From contig JAGKQI010000079.1 in NCBI GenBank assembly GCA_018806915.1, positions 895,001-959,000 of the forward strand: a DNA stretch of 64,000 bases, given 5' to 3'. Positions 31,356 through 40,654 of this stretch are shown here, piece by piece. The notes under the pieces were generated by a model, which searched no databases, was not told the origin of the DNA, and saw only the letters and a list, made by a program, of their open reading frames with translations. The DNA comes from Phytophthora colocasiae. Its lineage: Eukaryota > Oomycota > Peronosporomycetes > Peronosporales > Peronosporaceae. Every line of letters starts with the position of its first letter. Position 1 is the first letter of the stretch. The position numbers and the translations under genes are program-made.

Positions 31356-32642
31356 CTAGCATCGAAGCCACGGGTGGTCCAATGCTTCTGTGGCGGTAAG
31401 CCGCGTGGACGGGTTTAGCACCAGTACGCGCTGCAGGAAGTCGATGGCGACGGGACTCACCCCGTGCCAGTACCTCTTGGGGAAGGTCAGTTTGTACAGC
31501 GATTGAATCTTCTGGGTTGGTCGTAGCTGAGTGGTAGCTGCAAATGGTAGTCGGCCGCAGAGCAGTAGATACGTTAGCACCCCGAAGGACCACATGTCCA
31601 CCGAGGTGCCGTACGGCTGCCGCAGCAAAATCTCGGGGGCCAAGTAACCGCCCGTGCCGAGGAAGGAAGTGGACGTTGCACCCTCTTTGAGAATCTTTGC
31701 GAAGCCGAAGTCGATGATCTTGACGTCCAGCGCGCTGGCCACGTCCTGACGACGTCCGCGACGCGTAGACACGGCCAGCAGCATATTCTCCGGCTTGAGG
31801 TCTCGGTGGACAACACCGCGTTCGTGCATGTGCTGAATGGCCGAGAGAATGCATCGGGCCACGTGGACGGCTTCACGGTCCGAGAAGCGGCCCTTGTCCA
31901 CGATCGCGTCGAAAAGCTCGCCGCCTTCCATGAGCTCCATGACTAAGATGAGGTAATTGTCGTCCTCGAACGACTGCTCCAGCTTGGCAATGTGCGGGTG
32001 GTTCACGCGTCGCAGTACGTCCACCTCGCGGCGCAGCTGCGCGGCCACCTCAATTCTCTTCCGTGCAGACGGGGCCAGTTTTCTCTTCTCGATGATTTTA
32101 CAGGCGAAGCGTCGGCCGTCGGTCTTGCGCATGCACTTGTAGCACGTGGACGTCGTTCCTTTACCGGCCACGCATTCGAGCACATACTCGTCAGGTAGGA
32201 GCGAGCGGAAGCTTGTAGCCGACGCACGGCCTATGGGGCTACGGCGAACGGGACTGGCAGCGTGCGACGGCGAGTCGGCGACGAACGAACTCTCGGACAT
32301 AGTGGCGGCCTCGGACGACACCGAGCTCGTTGGGCTCTTCTTCGTGTCCCGGCCGACCTGCTGTAGACGCACGGCCGTCTGCGCTAGCTCCAGCGCGCGG
32401 CGGTCGGCGCATTTCTTCCGTAACAGCTCCTTGTCGGGCGATTCGAGGCCGGCAGCGCTGCGGCGGTTCACGCGACGTACGTGTGTGGATGAATTTGAGG
32501 GCGGCAACGTCTTGGCTAGCGAGCGCGTGCATTGCTGCTCGTATCGGTGACGCGCGTCGTGGTGCGACACGTGCGGGCGGTGGCGGCGCGGGGGCTCTAC
32601 GGGCTCCCCGGCGAAGCAGCTCTTCATGATGGCGGCACCCAT
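31356..32642 (-). CDS. Serine/threonine protein kinase, CAMK group (428 aa)
   Basis: Kinase domain from about residue 153 to 427. Glycine loop VAGKGTTSTCYKC, catalytic Lys182 in FACKIIEKRKL, Glu206 in the C helix, HRD at 279-281 in VVHRDLKPENMLL, DFG at 311-313, APE at 335-337. All catalytic residues are present, so it should be active. HRDLKPENMLL plus the MELMEGGELFD hinge and the CGRLPF block place it with calcium/calmodulin-type kinases. No EF-hands and no obvious calmodulin-binding tail follow. The N-terminal 150 residues are basic and serine-rich, without a recognised domain. Gly2 and Cys9 could allow lipid modification, but the myristoylation context is weak. Start ATG 32642. Convergent with transporter 2. 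Confidence 0.9.
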   Translation of the reverse strand: MGAAIMKSCFAGEPVEPPRRHRPHVSHHDARHRYEQQCTRSLAKTLPPSNSSTHVRRVNRRSAAGLESPDKELLRKKCADRRALELAQTAVRLQQVGRDTKKSPTSSVSSEAATMSESSFVADSPSHAASPVRRSPIGRASATSFRSLLPDEYVLECVAGKGTTSTCYKCMRKTDGRRFACKIIEKRKLAPSARKRIEVAAQLRREVDVLRRVNHPHIAKLEQSFEDDNYLILVMELMEGGELFDAIVDKGRFSDREAVHVARCILSAIQHMHERGVVHRDLKPENMLLAVSTRRGRRQDVASALDVKIIDFGFAKILKEGATSTSFLGTGGYLAPEILLRQPYGTSVDMWSFGVLTYLLLCGRLPFAATTQLRPTQKIQSLYKLTFPKRYWHGVSPVAIDFLQRVLVLNPSTRLTATEALDHPWLRC

Positions 32643-33631
32643 AGCGACCTGTGCGGTAGTAGATCGATCTGGAAGTGGCGTGTCGGGTGCCAGCGCTCTC
32701 GTTGCCTTGTAAGAAGCTGGCGTGGGGCGGAACGCTGCTGTGCCAATTACTCACTGTGGTGACGGCGCGAAGGGATCGTCGCGATAGTGTCGTTGCGATT
32801 GGTTTTTGAGACCGCGTTCGAAGATTCAACCCACGCTGATTGGTTGAATATGAGATTTGCGGCTTTTCGGATTGGCGCAAAAGCCGCGGCCGGAAAATCG
32901 ATCCTTTGTTGACCGGTCGCAGGCCTGACTTCTTCGAATCACTTGACTTGACTATGCGATGACGGCCTTGACGTCTGCCGGCTGGAGTCACGGTGTAATG
33001 GCCACGACGTCGAGTTGCTGTGGCCGCAGTTCAACCACTTTGATGCAAAGCGGCTACATGTCTTGTATTGCCGCATGCGTCCCAGCAGTGGAGTTATCTG
33101 AGACCTTGCTTTGATTTCTGGAGGTTTCCGCGATGCGAACCCTTTGGGAGTGCCTGCATCTGCGGTATTAATAGTTGGTCCTGCCAAACAAGGCGCTGCG
33201 GTTGTAATGGAGGGTTTCGAGGGTTGCTTGGTTCTTTGGTGAAGTTACCACGCACGTATAGGAAGTATCACGAACCATCGGGTTTACATTGAGCTTTGAT
33301 CGAGACACGCCACGCGCAGCACTGCTGTCACGAGCTAAATATTTCGTGTTTGCAGTGCTCTCGGCTCAGCCGAGTCGGCTGTAATTGCAGTCAGCTATCA
33401 TTATACCGGTAGCGATGCCTTTAGGAAACTGCGTGCATACCGGTACCTCTTGTCTAGCAGCCTACATTGTACTATATAGTACATCATCGCTGTCTCTGAG
33501 GGTGTCTAGGGGTACTCTCATTGCTCTTATATGCGAAGGAAGAGAGGACGAAGAGCGGACGAAGAGCGGACGAGGAGCGGATTTAAACATGTGTATCCAA
33601 CACGTTCTTTTCCAAGTTGGTTTCCTTTCCC
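32643..33631. other. Kinase upstream region and displaced promoter of the gene at 37992
   Basis: About 1 kb without a convincing gene. Near 33540-33585 there is a short tandem array of the unit GACGAAGAGCG. The last part (TTTCCTTTCCCATTCACT) would have been directly upstream of the gene at 37992 before the hAT insertion. Confidence 0.45.
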
Positions 33632-33638
33632 ATTCACT
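33632..33638. repeat. Target-site duplication ATTCACT, left copy
   Basis: Seven identical bases flank the hAT element (33632-33638 and 37970-37976). hAT elements normally make 8-bp duplications, so one base may have changed. Confidence 0.75.
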
Positions 33639-33720
33639 CAGTGATGGCAATAAAAACTTTTAAAAGTTTTTATCGAAAATAAAAAAGTTGAAAAAAAAGT
33701 TTTTATTCTTTTTTCATTTA
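33639..33720. repeat. hAT left terminal and subterminal inverted repeat
   Basis: CAGTGATGGCAATAAAAA followed by T/A-rich repeats of AAAAGTTTTTAT. Mirrored at 37870-37969. Confidence 0.85.
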
Positions 33721-33869
33721 AGTGCGATTTGACGTATCTGTAAATTTGTATAGCCAAAAAGGATCATATTACAAGGCACAGCGCTCTATTCAGTCGTATT
33801 GTGTAGTACAATGCTGAGTAAACAGATCTCGTCTCGCTTAGATCACAAGGCTAGTGCAGAATCTTCAAT

Positions 33870-36179
33870 ATGGGGAGAAAGCGAGATCCAGTGCGCGCAA
33901 ACTTCCGGAATACAAGAGAGCCATGCAACCAGCACGGGTCGTACTATCATCATTGTCTACACTGCGCCCACGAGAAAGAAACTCTAACGAAGAGAGATGC
34001 AGAGGCAGGTGCTGCTTTTGAGCTCAAGAAGATTTACGGTAATGTTGACGCAATGCGAAAGCATATTGCGAGTTGCCCATTCACTCCAGAAGCGCGCATG
34101 GCACGAATTGCTTCGGTTTCTCCAGGCAAGATCTTTCAAACCTCTCAAACGGCTTCATCGGCTCATCCTGAAGACCCGCTGACGCGATCGGAAATTGACC
34201 GCAAGCTGAGACTACTCCTTGAGCTTCAAGCTGAAAACAATATTGCGGATTCATTCATTGAGAACGACTCTACCCTGCGACTTATTAAAGACTTTGAGCC
34301 CCGACTTCTTGACCACTTGCCGTCACGACGAACGTTTGGCGGACCTTTCCTACAAAAGTATGCTAAGAAGGTGATCGAGGCTGAATCTGAAAAGATTATG
34401 GATCTTCAGCACACATCAGGAGGACGCATGAATTTGCTGAGTGATGTGTGGCAAAACATTTCCAAGAAGCATTTGCTAGGGGCACAGCTTGGGCTTTTTG
34501 GATCCGTCGCTACGCTTGGTTTATTTCCTACGAGTTCTCGCCACGATGGATTGGAGTTAGCATCTCAAACGGAAAATTTAATGGAGAAGGCTGAGCTAAA
34601 AGGGTGGTACATCGGTGGGGTAGTCACGGACGACGCTGGTCAATGTCGCCGCTGCCGAAAAATTTTGGCACCGCGATGGCCAAAAGTTGTATTCCTGAAG
34701 TGCTTTGCACATGATATGAACAACCTGATGAAAAGTATTCTCAGAATTGATTCATTTCGGCAGGTTTCTGCTCAAGCTCAAGCTCTGGTGAAATTCCTAA
34801 ATGCTTCTTCGTCAAAATGGCTGCCCCGTGTACAAGCAGAAATGGAACAGACGTATGGAGGGTCATGGCAATTTAAGACGCTATGCCCAACGCGGTGGAA
34901 CTCAATGCAAGGGTGCTTCGCTTCACTTCTTCGAGTGAAAACTGCAATGCAAGTCTTCGCGGTTAAATATCGTGACGATCCTGATTTCAATTCGACTCTA
35001 CGTGTATTAGAAGATCCTGCATTTTGGACATTGTTGAAGGCCGCAGAGCAAGTAGTGAACCCAATATGCTTCGCTTCGTTTAAGCTCCAAAGTGATGAAA
35101 ACACGCTTGCCGATGTGGTAGTCGTTTTCCGCGATCTTTACGACAAGTACAGCACCAGCCTTTACCGCGATGATCTTTTGAGATTGATTGAAGCAAGGTG
35201 GGCGGACTGTGAGCAGCCACTATTCATGCTTGCACTCTACCTACATCCGGCCTATTTCAAGGACGCCGTGCAATTGGTAGACACAAAAGTATCTGGCCGT
35301 CGAAGTATTTGTGAAATTGCGGAGTACTACTACAGACGACTTCTCGATGATGACCCTGTCACTATTGCTGGGGAGCTGGATGACTGGCTGGACGGCACAT
35401 ATACGAGTAAGGTGCTGAGGCATTTTGAAACCAGTTCTTTACCTCCTTTAGCAGCGTTTTGGCGTCATCTGAAGAACAACAACCCGACTCATTACCTCCC
35501 AAAGCTAGCGCTGACTATACTCGCTGTTTCCGTGAATACAGCAACCTGTGAGCGGTATTTTTCGGAGCTGGCGCTAATTCACACTTCGCTTCGCAACAGG
35601 ATGGACGCAGAGAAGGCAAGGAATTGGGCAGCAATAAGGAAAACCTTGCGGGAAAAGTCATCAAAAAAGGTCGAGGTAAAGCCACCAGCAAAGCGAATGA
35701 CGTTTACCAACGAATTCGCCAAGGTATCAGCGTTCAGCACGCCAGATCGCCGAAGCTCAAGCTCTCGGGGTTCGTCACCGTTTACACCAGCTCAGAACCG
35801 GCCAGCGATGAATCAGGACTCTGCTAGAGATGATGAAGAAGACGACTTCCAGGTTGACGATGTCGTTACCTACTGGGATACAGTATTATCTGCAATGGAA
35901 GAAGGAGACGACAGTGAACTGCACGCCTTACTCAATATGGTAGACGCCATACATCGTGAAGAAGCTGGTCTGGTTGTCGACGAGGAAGAAAAGACTGAGG
36001 AGGAAGAGGAAGATACGCGCCCAATCGACCGTATGCCATTTCCTGATCACGACGATAAAACATTTCCACAGGAGAATATTTCGTTGCGTAGCCTACGCGG
36101 ACGGAAGGTGTCGCTCGGTCGGCTGCGCACACAGGAAAAAATTAGTACGCACCGCCGACTCGATTTCACAAACTTGTAA
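33870..36179 (+). CDS. hAT family transposase (769 aa)
   Basis: Cuts and rejoins DNA at the terminal repeats. The N-terminal 70 residues form a BED-type zinc finger (cysteines in HCLHC, then HIASC). A DUF659-like RNase H fold follows, with an acidic VVTDDAGQCR near residue 250 and the CFAHDMNNL block typical of hAT proteins. The hATC dimerisation domain is near residues 535-600 (TATCERYFSELALIHTSLRN). The last 120 residues are acidic and low-complexity. Full length, no stop, starts with an ATG; it could be active. Confidence 0.9.
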   Translation: MGRKRDPVRANFRNTREPCNQHGSYYHHCLHCAHEKETLTKRDAEAGAAFELKKIYGNVDAMRKHIASCPFTPEARMARIASVSPGKIFQTSQTASSAHPEDPLTRSEIDRKLRLLLELQAENNIADSFIENDSTLRLIKDFEPRLLDHLPSRRTFGGPFLQKYAKKVIEAESEKIMDLQHTSGGRMNLLSDVWQNISKKHLLGAQLGLFGSVATLGLFPTSSRHDGLELASQTENLMEKAELKGWYIGGVVTDDAGQCRRCRKILAPRWPKVVFLKCFAHDMNNLMKSILRIDSFRQVSAQAQALVKFLNASSSKWLPRVQAEMEQTYGGSWQFKTLCPTRWNSMQGCFASLLRVKTAMQVFAVKYRDDPDFNSTLRVLEDPAFWTLLKAAEQVVNPICFASFKLQSDENTLADVVVVFRDLYDKYSTSLYRDDLLRLIEARWADCEQPLFMLALYLHPAYFKDAVQLVDTKVSGRRSICEIAEYYYRRLLDDDPVTIAGELDDWLDGTYTSKVLRHFETSSLPPLAAFWRHLKNNNPTHYLPKLALTILAVSVNTATCERYFSELALIHTSLRNRMDAEKARNWAAIRKTLREKSSKKVEVKPPAKRMTFTNEFAKVSAFSTPDRRSSSSRGSSPFTPAQNRPAMNQDSARDDEEDDFQVDDVVTYWDTVLSAMEEGDDSELHALLNMVDAIHREEAGLVVDEEEKTEEEEEDTRPIDRMPFPDHDDKTFPQENISLRSLRGRKVSLGRLRTQEKISTHRRLDFTNL

Positions 36180-36816
36180 GTGAATATACTTGTTTCATAT
36201 GCACATTTATCTTGTCAGTGTACTTGCCGTTCGAAATCTGCGTTGCCACTGACTCGACGATGGTCGCAGCCGTATCACGCGGAGGTGACTGCTGACATGC
36301 ATCTGCTCTAGCCACTAGTCAGCTCTAGGACAAAATGCGATACGGGTGAAGTCGTAGAGGCAGCATCTCGGAGACATCCACGGTGTGATGTTGTCGTCGT
36401 TCAAGTGACCTCCTTCAGAAAGACGCAGATCTGCTGTTGATATACTCGACCACGTTCTGCAGGATCCTAATAGCACTTCCCAATCGTGGAAGTCATGCAT
36501 GTACACAAAATAAGATTGGCCTTCAGCAGCATGATGCCCTTAAAGGGTCCCGACACGAGACCAGCGTCTCCAAAGGCTCATAAGCGATTGTTCGTGTAGT
36601 TTACGCGTCAAACGCAGCCAATTCTCCTTCTCCAAGATCCCACCACCAAGTTTCATTACTTCGTCACGCAGCATCTGGTTAACGAGCGAGAAACTCTCAT
36701 CAATTTTCTTTTCTTAGGCTCAGAGGTAGTACGACAATGATCCCCAAAGCGAGCCACTGTTACCACTCTGGCCGTGGATTCCGTACGCTGTACCTTGGCT
36801 GGATTGCATCAGTGCT
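36180..36816. other. hAT internal non-coding region
   Basis: Between the transposase stop and the ARF-GEF fragment. No gene recognised; it may be further degraded host sequence. Confidence 0.4.
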
Positions 36817-37800
36817 TCATTCTACTACGAACAGCAGTTTGACGCTCTGCTTGGCGTCGAGAACGCTCTCGCGTCTCTCCAGACAGGCCAGTTCAAGTTT
36901 GACCTCTTCCAGGCGATAACTTAAGCGGGGATGGAGCGTGAGGCGACAAACCGCCCTGCCGATGTCGGAGGTAACGGCACACCACGAGAGTCCACAAAGT
37001 CATCAATCTCCACCTGGGACGTGGGAACGGCATCCAACTCGTTGAACCTCAGCATACCCTCCACGACATTCGACCAACCCTTGCGAAAATACTCGTTCGT
37101 GTTCTGAACGAACTGGAACAGCAACTTGAAAGACAACAGAGCACGACGAGTTATCGCTCCTTGCACTAAATCTTCGTCAATTGACCCTTCAACGTGCTGT
37201 GGAGCTGCCAAGACCTCAATCTCCGATCCATCATCTTGTCGCCAAACAATTCGTTCTCCGACGATTTCCGATGATCCTTTCTCAAATGGAGAATTAGAGC
37301 GCTTCAATACATTGCTGATACTCGGCGGGACGTATACCTTCTCTCCACTCAAGATTCCGTGAGCAAACGTGAAGAAAAACGAGGCTAGAGACCCCATAAT
37401 ATTGTTGAACTCGTCGCTCATATCATAGCACAGCATGATCTTGGCACTGTTGTTCAGCCCCTCTAATGACCGCTTCATGTTGGCCAGGTCGCAGGTTTTT
37501 CAAACGCCAGCAGAATGCTCTTGATAGTGCTCCCCGAGATCAAATTGAACATATCCTTCTCATACAGACCCGCCCGTAGCCTGAGGATGCTTGTGTTTGA
37601 AGTGAAACTAGCGCCGACCACATTCTCCGAGCGCTTCAAAACGCCATCCCACTGCATTGAGTCGAAGAAGGAGATTACATGAAGTCGGACACGTCGCGTT
37701 GCATCTGGATTCACATGGTTGACAGCCAGCAGACCGACAATTAGAGCGAACGTGGTGGTGAACTCGAAGTACATGATAGACTTGAGAGCCAAACGCCAGG
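36817..37800 (-). pseudogene. Captured fragment of a GBF1/GNOM-type ARF-GEF (Sec7 family)
   Basis: Minus-strand reading gives YEKDMFNLISGSTIKSILLA, then ANMKRSLEGLNNSAKIMLCY with DEFNNIM after it, and later FRKGWSNVVEGMLRFNEL followed by VEIDDFVDSRG. These match, from memory of the family, the HDS1 and HDS2 regions after the Sec7 domain of large ARF-GEFs (an ALEGF-CA-I-YGLSDVFDNL-like block and a GWKNI-E-ML-L-LP-VE-EDFVD-like block). No Sec7 domain is present. Frame breaks lie at about 37500 (a T5 run on the plus strand; one more base would restore frame) and about 36940, after which LEEVKLELACLERRESV is read to a stop at 36817. The family call rests on remembered motifs, not on a search. Confidence 0.65.
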
Positions 37801-37869
37801 AACTTAGGCCATTATTTGGGTTGCAACAGTATTTTGGTAAATCGATTTGACGGGGTTCATTCGATAAAA

Positions 37870-37969
37870 AAGTATAAAAACTTTTAAATCGAAAAAATAA
37901 AAAAGTTTTTTATTTTTATTTTTATTTTAATTTGATAAAAAAGGTTCCATATTTTTATTGCCATCACTG
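37870..37969. repeat. hAT right terminal and subterminal inverted repeat
   Basis: Ends TTTTTATTGCCATCACTG, the inverted copy of the left end, followed by the duplicated ATTCACT (37970-37976). Confidence 0.85.
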
Positions 37970-37991
37970 ATTCACTTGGTCATTCACCGCA

Positions 37992-38655
37992 ATGGCACCA
38001 AAGAAGAAGCACAGAAGCAGCAAGGAGAAGAAGGCGACGACTGAGGTGACGCATATGATTTCGGTGCCGGCGAATGGCGAGGAACACCTATCTAATCGTG
38101 CTTGATCTTGACTACATGTAGATGCGTCAAGAACCCGATGAGAACGAAGCAACAGGCACTTGCGCAAGTGAAAGAAACAGCGCATCGGACCCGCACTTTC
38201 TTCCTGTAAATGCCGCGAAGCTAACGCAGTCGTTGATCGGATTGAGTGACGAGCAGCGCCAAGTTCTTGAGAAAGAGCTTAATCGAACTGACGAAGATCC
38301 CCTTCTGGTTCTCCGCTTCAATCCGAATTGGCAAGGTCAAGTTGCCGTCGGTACAGTTTGTGACGCGATAGCAACATTTGGAATGAGGGGCGGCGCACGT
38401 CGAGACAGTGGTGAAGGTTGCCACAGATGGATTTTTCACTTCGACCATTATCAAGACATTGGACCATGCAAGACTGCAATCAAGTTAGCTCACCGTGAAG
38501 CATTTGCATCCTCTCCAGATGCGGTCGCTGACGCTGTGGCTGCCGGTGCTGTCAGAGCAAATCTTCGTACAGAGCCGCTGGCGTATGCAGTCGTCATCAA
38601 CAAGATCGCTATTCGTCAAGATGATGCAGGAATTCTCGAGTTTTTCTACCTGTAG
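37992..38655 (+). CDS. Small host protein of unknown function, two exons (195 aa)
   Basis: Exon 1 (37992-38045) encodes a lysine-rich start, MAPKKKHRSSKEKKATTE. A likely 76-bp intron follows (38046-38121, GTGACG donor, CTAAT branch-like, TGTAG acceptor). Exon 2 is 38122-38655. The join is in phase. PKKKHR may be a nuclear localisation signal. Exon 2 is a mixed soluble domain (RFNPNWQGQVAVGTVCDAIA, RWIFHFDHYQD); I do not recognise the family. The hAT element ends only 15 bp before the start codon beyond the target duplication, so the native upstream promoter now lies about 4.3 kb away. A TCATTC initiator-like box remains between the duplication and the ATG. Confidence 0.6.
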
Positions 38656-39332
38656 CTCTCATAATATCAAGTAACGTATTCTGATTCTTCCGATTGAGTG
38701 CAGGTCTGTCTTGGAGCGGTAGCGGTGGCAAACCTTCGTCCTAAAGCATCAGCAATGAAGCCACCATGAATTCATGATCTGATTGGACAAAAATAATCAT
38801 GGATTCATGAATTCATGTGGAACCACCACCGTGGAAAACCGGTTTTGTACCGATAAAAAAGGTGGCCACCTCGGTTCTCGTTATCAGAAGCGACGATATC
38901 AGTTATGGAACACATCAGATGTTATGAATTCAGATAAAGGACGCCCATGTCCAGCTCCAAAAAAAATCCATTTGTACTTTTACACTATTTTTTACTAACC
39001 CCCTCCTACCCCTCTTTCTTTATAATATTTTCTATAAGAATACAGAAAAAAGCTGGACACCTGGACACTCATATCATACATTGATCTAGAACTCATATAG
39101 TCGCTTCTGATCAAAAGAAAGCTGGCCACCAAAGCTGGACACACGTGGCCACTCACCTGGACAGCAACTTAATGCTCGACATCTCAGCGCAACCAGACGA
39201 TGCAACACCCCCTGTTTTCGAGCAAGGATACAAAAAAATACACACCTGGACACAATTACGATAATGTGACTCACGCTAATGTGACATCGTAAAACATTGT
39301 TACCCGACGACATCATAAAAAAATTATGATCC
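38656..39332. other. Non-coding boundary region with CTGGACAC repeats and palindromes
   Basis: Contains the palindrome CATGAATTCATG twice (38769-38780 and 38808-38819). Between about 39049 and 39260 there is a cluster of CTGGACAC/CTGGCCAC motifs (five or more). The region marks the change from host DNA to AT-rich viral DNA, so a PLV terminal repeat may lie here, but no matching right end is in the window. Confidence 0.45.
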
Positions 39333-39542
39333 TCACTGATATTTCGCGCGCAACTGCGCAAGACTTGGTATTTCCACGATATAAACCTTGGCTGGAGAAG
39401 TATTCTTGGTGATGCGATTGAAGTCATCCAGGGTAATTCGTGACTCAACAATTACTTTGGGCTTTGGAGTTGGTAGTGAGTAGTAGCCCTCATCAATGCG
39501 AATTGGCTCTGGCTCTTGCTCGTCAATATACTCGACATCCAT
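39333..39542 (-). CDS. Small PLV protein of unknown function (69 aa)
   Basis: Acidic short protein with a proline-rich middle (YYSLPTPKPKVIVES) and a C-terminal RITLDDFNRI segment. No family recognised. The ATG at 39542 is preceded by AATATACA on the minus strand, like other genes here. It follows the next gene by 39 bp on the same strand, so it belongs to the protease-led leftward cluster. Confidence 0.55.
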   Translation of the reverse strand: MDVEYIDEQEPEPIRIDEGYYSLPTPKPKVIVESRITLDDFNRITKNTSPAKVYIVEIPSLAQLRAKYQ

Positions 39543-39581
39543 CGTGTGTCTCTTTGTATATTAGAACTAGAGATACTTAGA

Positions 39582-39839
39582 TTACAACTCGCAGCAGCCG
39601 ACATCGACCATGATGAGTTGCCCATATTTGAATGGATGCTCCCGGCAGAGCAATTGATCGACCCTTAAAACAAACGCATTTCGGTTTGGATCATATGATA
39701 TGAAACGGCACCAGAAGGTTTCTCCCTGGCCAAATACTTTTACAAAAAAACCATCATTAGTATCGTATTCGTCGATTATTCTGTAATCCAAGTTTGTAAG
39801 ATCCATGCTATATTGAAACGATCGATCAAAAATTATCAT
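39582..39839 (-). CDS. Small PLV protein of unknown function (85 aa)
   Basis: Compact domain rich in aromatic and beta-type residues (FFVKVFGQGETFWCRFISYD, then LLCREHPFKYGQLIMVDV). It looks like a small beta-fold or ligand-binding protein; family not recognised. The ATG at 39839 overlaps the protease 3' end by 14 bp; an alternative ATG at 39806 would avoid this. Same strand as the protease, probably co-transcribed. Confidence 0.6.
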   Translation of the reverse strand: MIIFDRSFQYSMDLTNLDYRIIDEYDTNDGFFVKVFGQGETFWCRFISYDPNRNAFVLRVDQLLCREHPFKYGQLIMVDVGCCEL

Positions 39840-40215
39840 ACTGATCTTTGAAGAGCTTAAAAAACTTATCTAACTGATTGTGTTGTAGATAGTAGAGCCA
39901 CAAAACACTGTATTGCCCACAGTGTCCAAATCGGGGATTTTGGATTGCAATTTCGCGATAGGAATAATCTTTTGGAATTACACGTGGCCGTGGCAAGCCG
40001 AGAGGATCAAAGTAAGCCTTATGCTTGTTAGAAACAGCGAGCCAATGAGTTCCACCGATCATTGGATTCCCCATGTTAATTATGCAATAGTCTTTGCTTT
40101 TATCTAGTTTCTGCTTGAAATCAATTTGATCTACTTTGACACCGAGTGAGTTGGCGAGTTTCATCAGTTGGTTGTTCGTCGTCCTGGACAATTTAATAAT
40201 TCTTTTTTCGCTCAT
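39826..40215 (-). CDS. Adenovirus-type (Ulp1-like) cysteine protease (129 aa)
   Basis: Expected to mature capsid proteins during virion assembly. The catalytic His lies in GGTHWLAVS, the acidic residue in YFDPLG shortly after, and the nucleophile Cys in RFGHCGQYSVLW; the spacing fits the adenain/Polinton protease family. The length is short, like other PLV proteases. Divergent from the capsid gene, with a 59-bp AT-rich gap that must hold both promoters. Confidence 0.85.
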   Translation of the reverse strand: MSEKRIIKLSRTTNNQLMKLANSLGVKVDQIDFKQKLDKSKDYCIINMGNPMIGGTHWLAVSNKHKAYFDPLGLPRPRVIPKDYSYREIAIQNPRFGHCGQYSVLWLYYLQHNQLDKFFKLFKDQYDNF

Positions 40216-40274
40216 AGTGCTTTATTTTTTTCGGCTGATATAATATAATCGCCATCAATATAATCGCATAAACT
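40216..40274. promoter_or_regulatory. Divergent promoter gap between protease and capsid genes
   Basis: 59 bp, highly AT-rich. It contains TATAATATAATCGCC and a second AATATAATCGCAT, so TATAATCGC occurs twice, pointing toward the capsid gene. Similar TATA/TATAC boxes precede the other PLV genes. Confidence 0.5.
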
Positions 40275-40654
40275 ATGTCTTCCGCCTCAGATATTTCTGC
40301 TTTTGAACATTCCGTTGAACCAGCTCCAGCTGAGACGCTCTTCCGTGACAAGAAATGGACATACATTCAGGATTCCACCTCTAACACTGGTCAATACGCC
40401 GGACAAATCCAATTTAACCTTTCGACAATTTCTTCGCAAGCCGCATTTGTAAATTGGGAAGAAGCCGTCATCGAGTTGCCTGTTAAGCTTCAAATTCTTA
40501 ATGGTGGTGCCGGTTCGGTCACTTCGACTGCGGCCTGTACTATTGACCAATTGGTACCAAAGGCTGGAGCATGGCAATTCATTGACAGCATTCAGGTTGT
40601 TATTGACGGAACTACTGTGCAAACGAATCAGGTTCATGAGAATGTGAATACGAC
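40275..40654 (+). pseudogene. Major capsid protein, N-terminal part (split by retrotransposon)
   Basis: First 127 residues or so of a double jelly-roll capsid protein. ATG at 40275. The frame is open to the insertion point at 40654, after the target site CGAC (40651-40654), and resumes in phase at 50119. Features are beta-rich: an extended N-terminus, then KKWTYIQD, GQIQFNLSTI and IDSIQVVIDGTTV. Non-functional while interrupted; total length without the insertion would be about 580 residues, normal for PLV capsids. Confidence 0.85.

Larger units (their letters stand above)
33639..37969 (+). mobile_element. Complete hAT transposon (4331 bp) with antisense host gene fragment
   Basis: Terminal inverted repeats start CAGTGATGGCAATAAAAA at both ends (33639-33656 and the reverse complement of 37952-37969). 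Subterminal AAAAGTTTTTAT-like AT-rich repeats lie just inside both ends. A 7-bp duplication flanks it. It carries an apparently intact transposase (33870-36179) on the plus strand and, in the other half, a minus-strand fragment of an ARF-GEF gene. Confidence 0.88.

Noticed and set aside
33539..33585. GACGAAGAGCG tandem array as a possible regulatory repeat
   Set aside because: Only three to four short units, with no sign of function; simple slippage is enough.
38122..38655. The small gene as a PLV gene
   Set aside because: Its base composition and short intron look host-like, and it lies outside the AT-rich block.
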